From: Syntrophothermus sp. DTU052
Lineage (GTDB): Bacteria > Bacillota > Syntrophomonadia > Syntrophomonadales > DTU052
Direction of reading: 5' to 3'
DNA length: 34,236 nucleotides
NCBI GenBank assembly: GCA_001512495.1
Contig: LFRU01000058.1
Coordinates: 1 to 34,236, forward strand
The first letter of the stretch is position 1. Each line of letters begins with the position of its first letter. The notes under the pieces were generated by a model. It was given only the letters and a program-made list of their open reading frames with translations, was not told the DNA's origin and searched no databases. Positions 33,590 to 34,236 of the stretch are shown here, piece after piece. The translations under genes were made by a program, and so were the position numbers.

Positions 33590-34236
33590 GTGGATACGCG
33601 GTATTGGGACCTCCCGGCACCTACTCCGAGGATGCTGCGCGGTATTACTGGCAGGAGACATCCGAGCTGATTTACGTTCCTGATATTGGCCGGGTATTTG
33701 ATATGGTTAGTGAGGGCAGGGTTGAAGAAGGCCTGGTCCCATTCTATAACAGCCTGGGTGGATCAATCGGGGTTACTATGAATAACCTGCTGCGCCACCA
33801 ACTGTTCATCGGCGGGGAGTGCGTCCTGCCGGTGAGACACTGCCTCATGGCGAAGGAGCCAATAGAACTGGCTGAGGTGGAGCTCATCATTTCGCAACCG
33901 GAAGCATTCCTGCAGTGCCAGGGATTTCTGGCCCGGGAACTGCCCAACGCTCGTCGGGAGATCGTAAACAGCACCGGACAGGCGGCCAGCTACATCAGGC
34001 AGGAACAGCGCAGAGCCGCCGCCATCGGGTCGCACCGGGCAGCAGAGGTTTACGGTTTGTGTGTTATTGCCAGTTCCCTGGAGGATAATGAGGAAAACCA
34101 GACCACCTTCATCAACATAAAGAGGGCTCCCCGGAGCGAAGGCGACAAAACCTCGATCCTATTTGGCCTCCAGGATATGCCCGGGGCTCTTTACCGGGCC
34201 TTGGAGGTCTTCGCCCGGAGGGAGGTAAACCTCTCC
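33586..34236 (+). CDS. Prephenate-dehydratase-like protein with ACT domain, partial
   Basis: The 217 visible residues match the prephenate dehydratase fold: GPPGTYSEDAA at the start, VPFYNSLGGSIG near 49, SQPEAFLQCQGFL near 105, STGQAASYI near 130, AAIGSHRAAEVYGL near 145 and ENQTTFINI near 168, then an ACT regulatory domain from KTSILFGLQDMPGAL. Compared with the usual PIENS.EG.V, SHPQA and TRF motifs, key residues are changed (Glu to Tyr and Gly; His-Pro-Gln to Gln-Pro-Glu; Arg to Thr). The dehydratase Asn and Thr are kept. The gene overlaps aroF by four bases and shares its T-box. It runs off the right edge. Confidence 0.8.
   Translation, partial: MSGYAVLGPPGTYSEDAARYYWQETSELIYVPDIGRVFDMVSEGRVEEGLVPFYNSLGGSIGVTMNNLLRHQLFIGGECVLPVRHCLMAKEPIELAEVELIISQPEAFLQCQGFLARELPNARREIVNSTGQAASYIRQEQRRAAAIGSHRAAEVYGLCVIASSLEDNEENQTTFINIKRAPRSEGDKTSILFGLQDMPGALYRALEVFARREVNLS

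Overview
The window looks like a chromosomal segment of an anaerobic, spore-forming Firmicute of the class Clostridia. The evidence is an H-type small acid-soluble spore protein gene, a T-box leader, many GTG/TTG starts behind strong AGGAGG ribosome sites, copper-amine-oxidase-N repeat proteins and a Clostridia-style citrate synthase. This placement is inference; there is no rRNA or other marker gene here.

Layout. Positions 1-62 (minus strand) resemble the 5' end of a bacterial group II intron, placed just after a terminator hairpin (69-96). Positions 140-5387 (minus) hold a five-gene operon: a RuBisCO-like protein, a PEP-hydrolase-family TIM barrel, a ComB-like phosphatase, a Tm-1-like/UPF0261 protein and a second TIM barrel. 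A 30-bp perfect palindrome forms an internal terminator, and the operon has a roughly 200-nt structured leader. I know of no described pathway with this gene set; it is the best candidate for something new here. Positions 5790-8798 (plus) encode NadA, an IscR-like Rrf2 regulator, IscS and IscU. Positions 8986-11286 (minus) encode CysK and MetY, divergent from MetA (11510-12427), whose Glu111 predicts an acetyltransferase that feeds MetY. MnmA, which takes sulfur from IscS-type enzymes, follows, then a small ORF and an EamA transporter.

Positions 15253-17695 are a nitrate/sulfonate-type ABC cassette, and 17950-20334 a polar-amino-acid ABC cassette ending in a clear terminator. Positions 20775-31850 are a mixed region: a DUF2935 protein, a PHB-depolymerase-like esterase without a signal peptide, a TetR regulator, two proteins with copper-amine-oxidase-N repeats (one carrying a glucosaminidase domain), a REC-GGDEF diguanylate cyclase, a metallo-beta-lactamase-fold hydrolase, a crotonase and citrate synthase. 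SspH (31969-32208, minus) lies divergent from a T-box leader (about 32350-32722) that has two consecutive antiterminator/terminator modules. The leader controls DAHP synthase and a prephenate-dehydratase-like gene, with altered active-site motifs, that runs off the right edge.

How the genes fit together. Much of 5.8-18 kb concerns sulfur: Fe-S assembly (with NadA as a client), cysteine and homocysteine synthesis, tRNA thiolation and a possible sulfonate importer. The RuBisCO-like operon beside it could be a sulfur-sugar or sugar-acid salvage route. In my by-eye alignment the RuBisCO-like protein keeps the metal and P1-phosphate sites but loses the P2-phosphate ligands, so its substrate probably carries one phosphate, which the ComB-like phosphatase could remove. 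All alignments were done by eye and from memory, without database searches.
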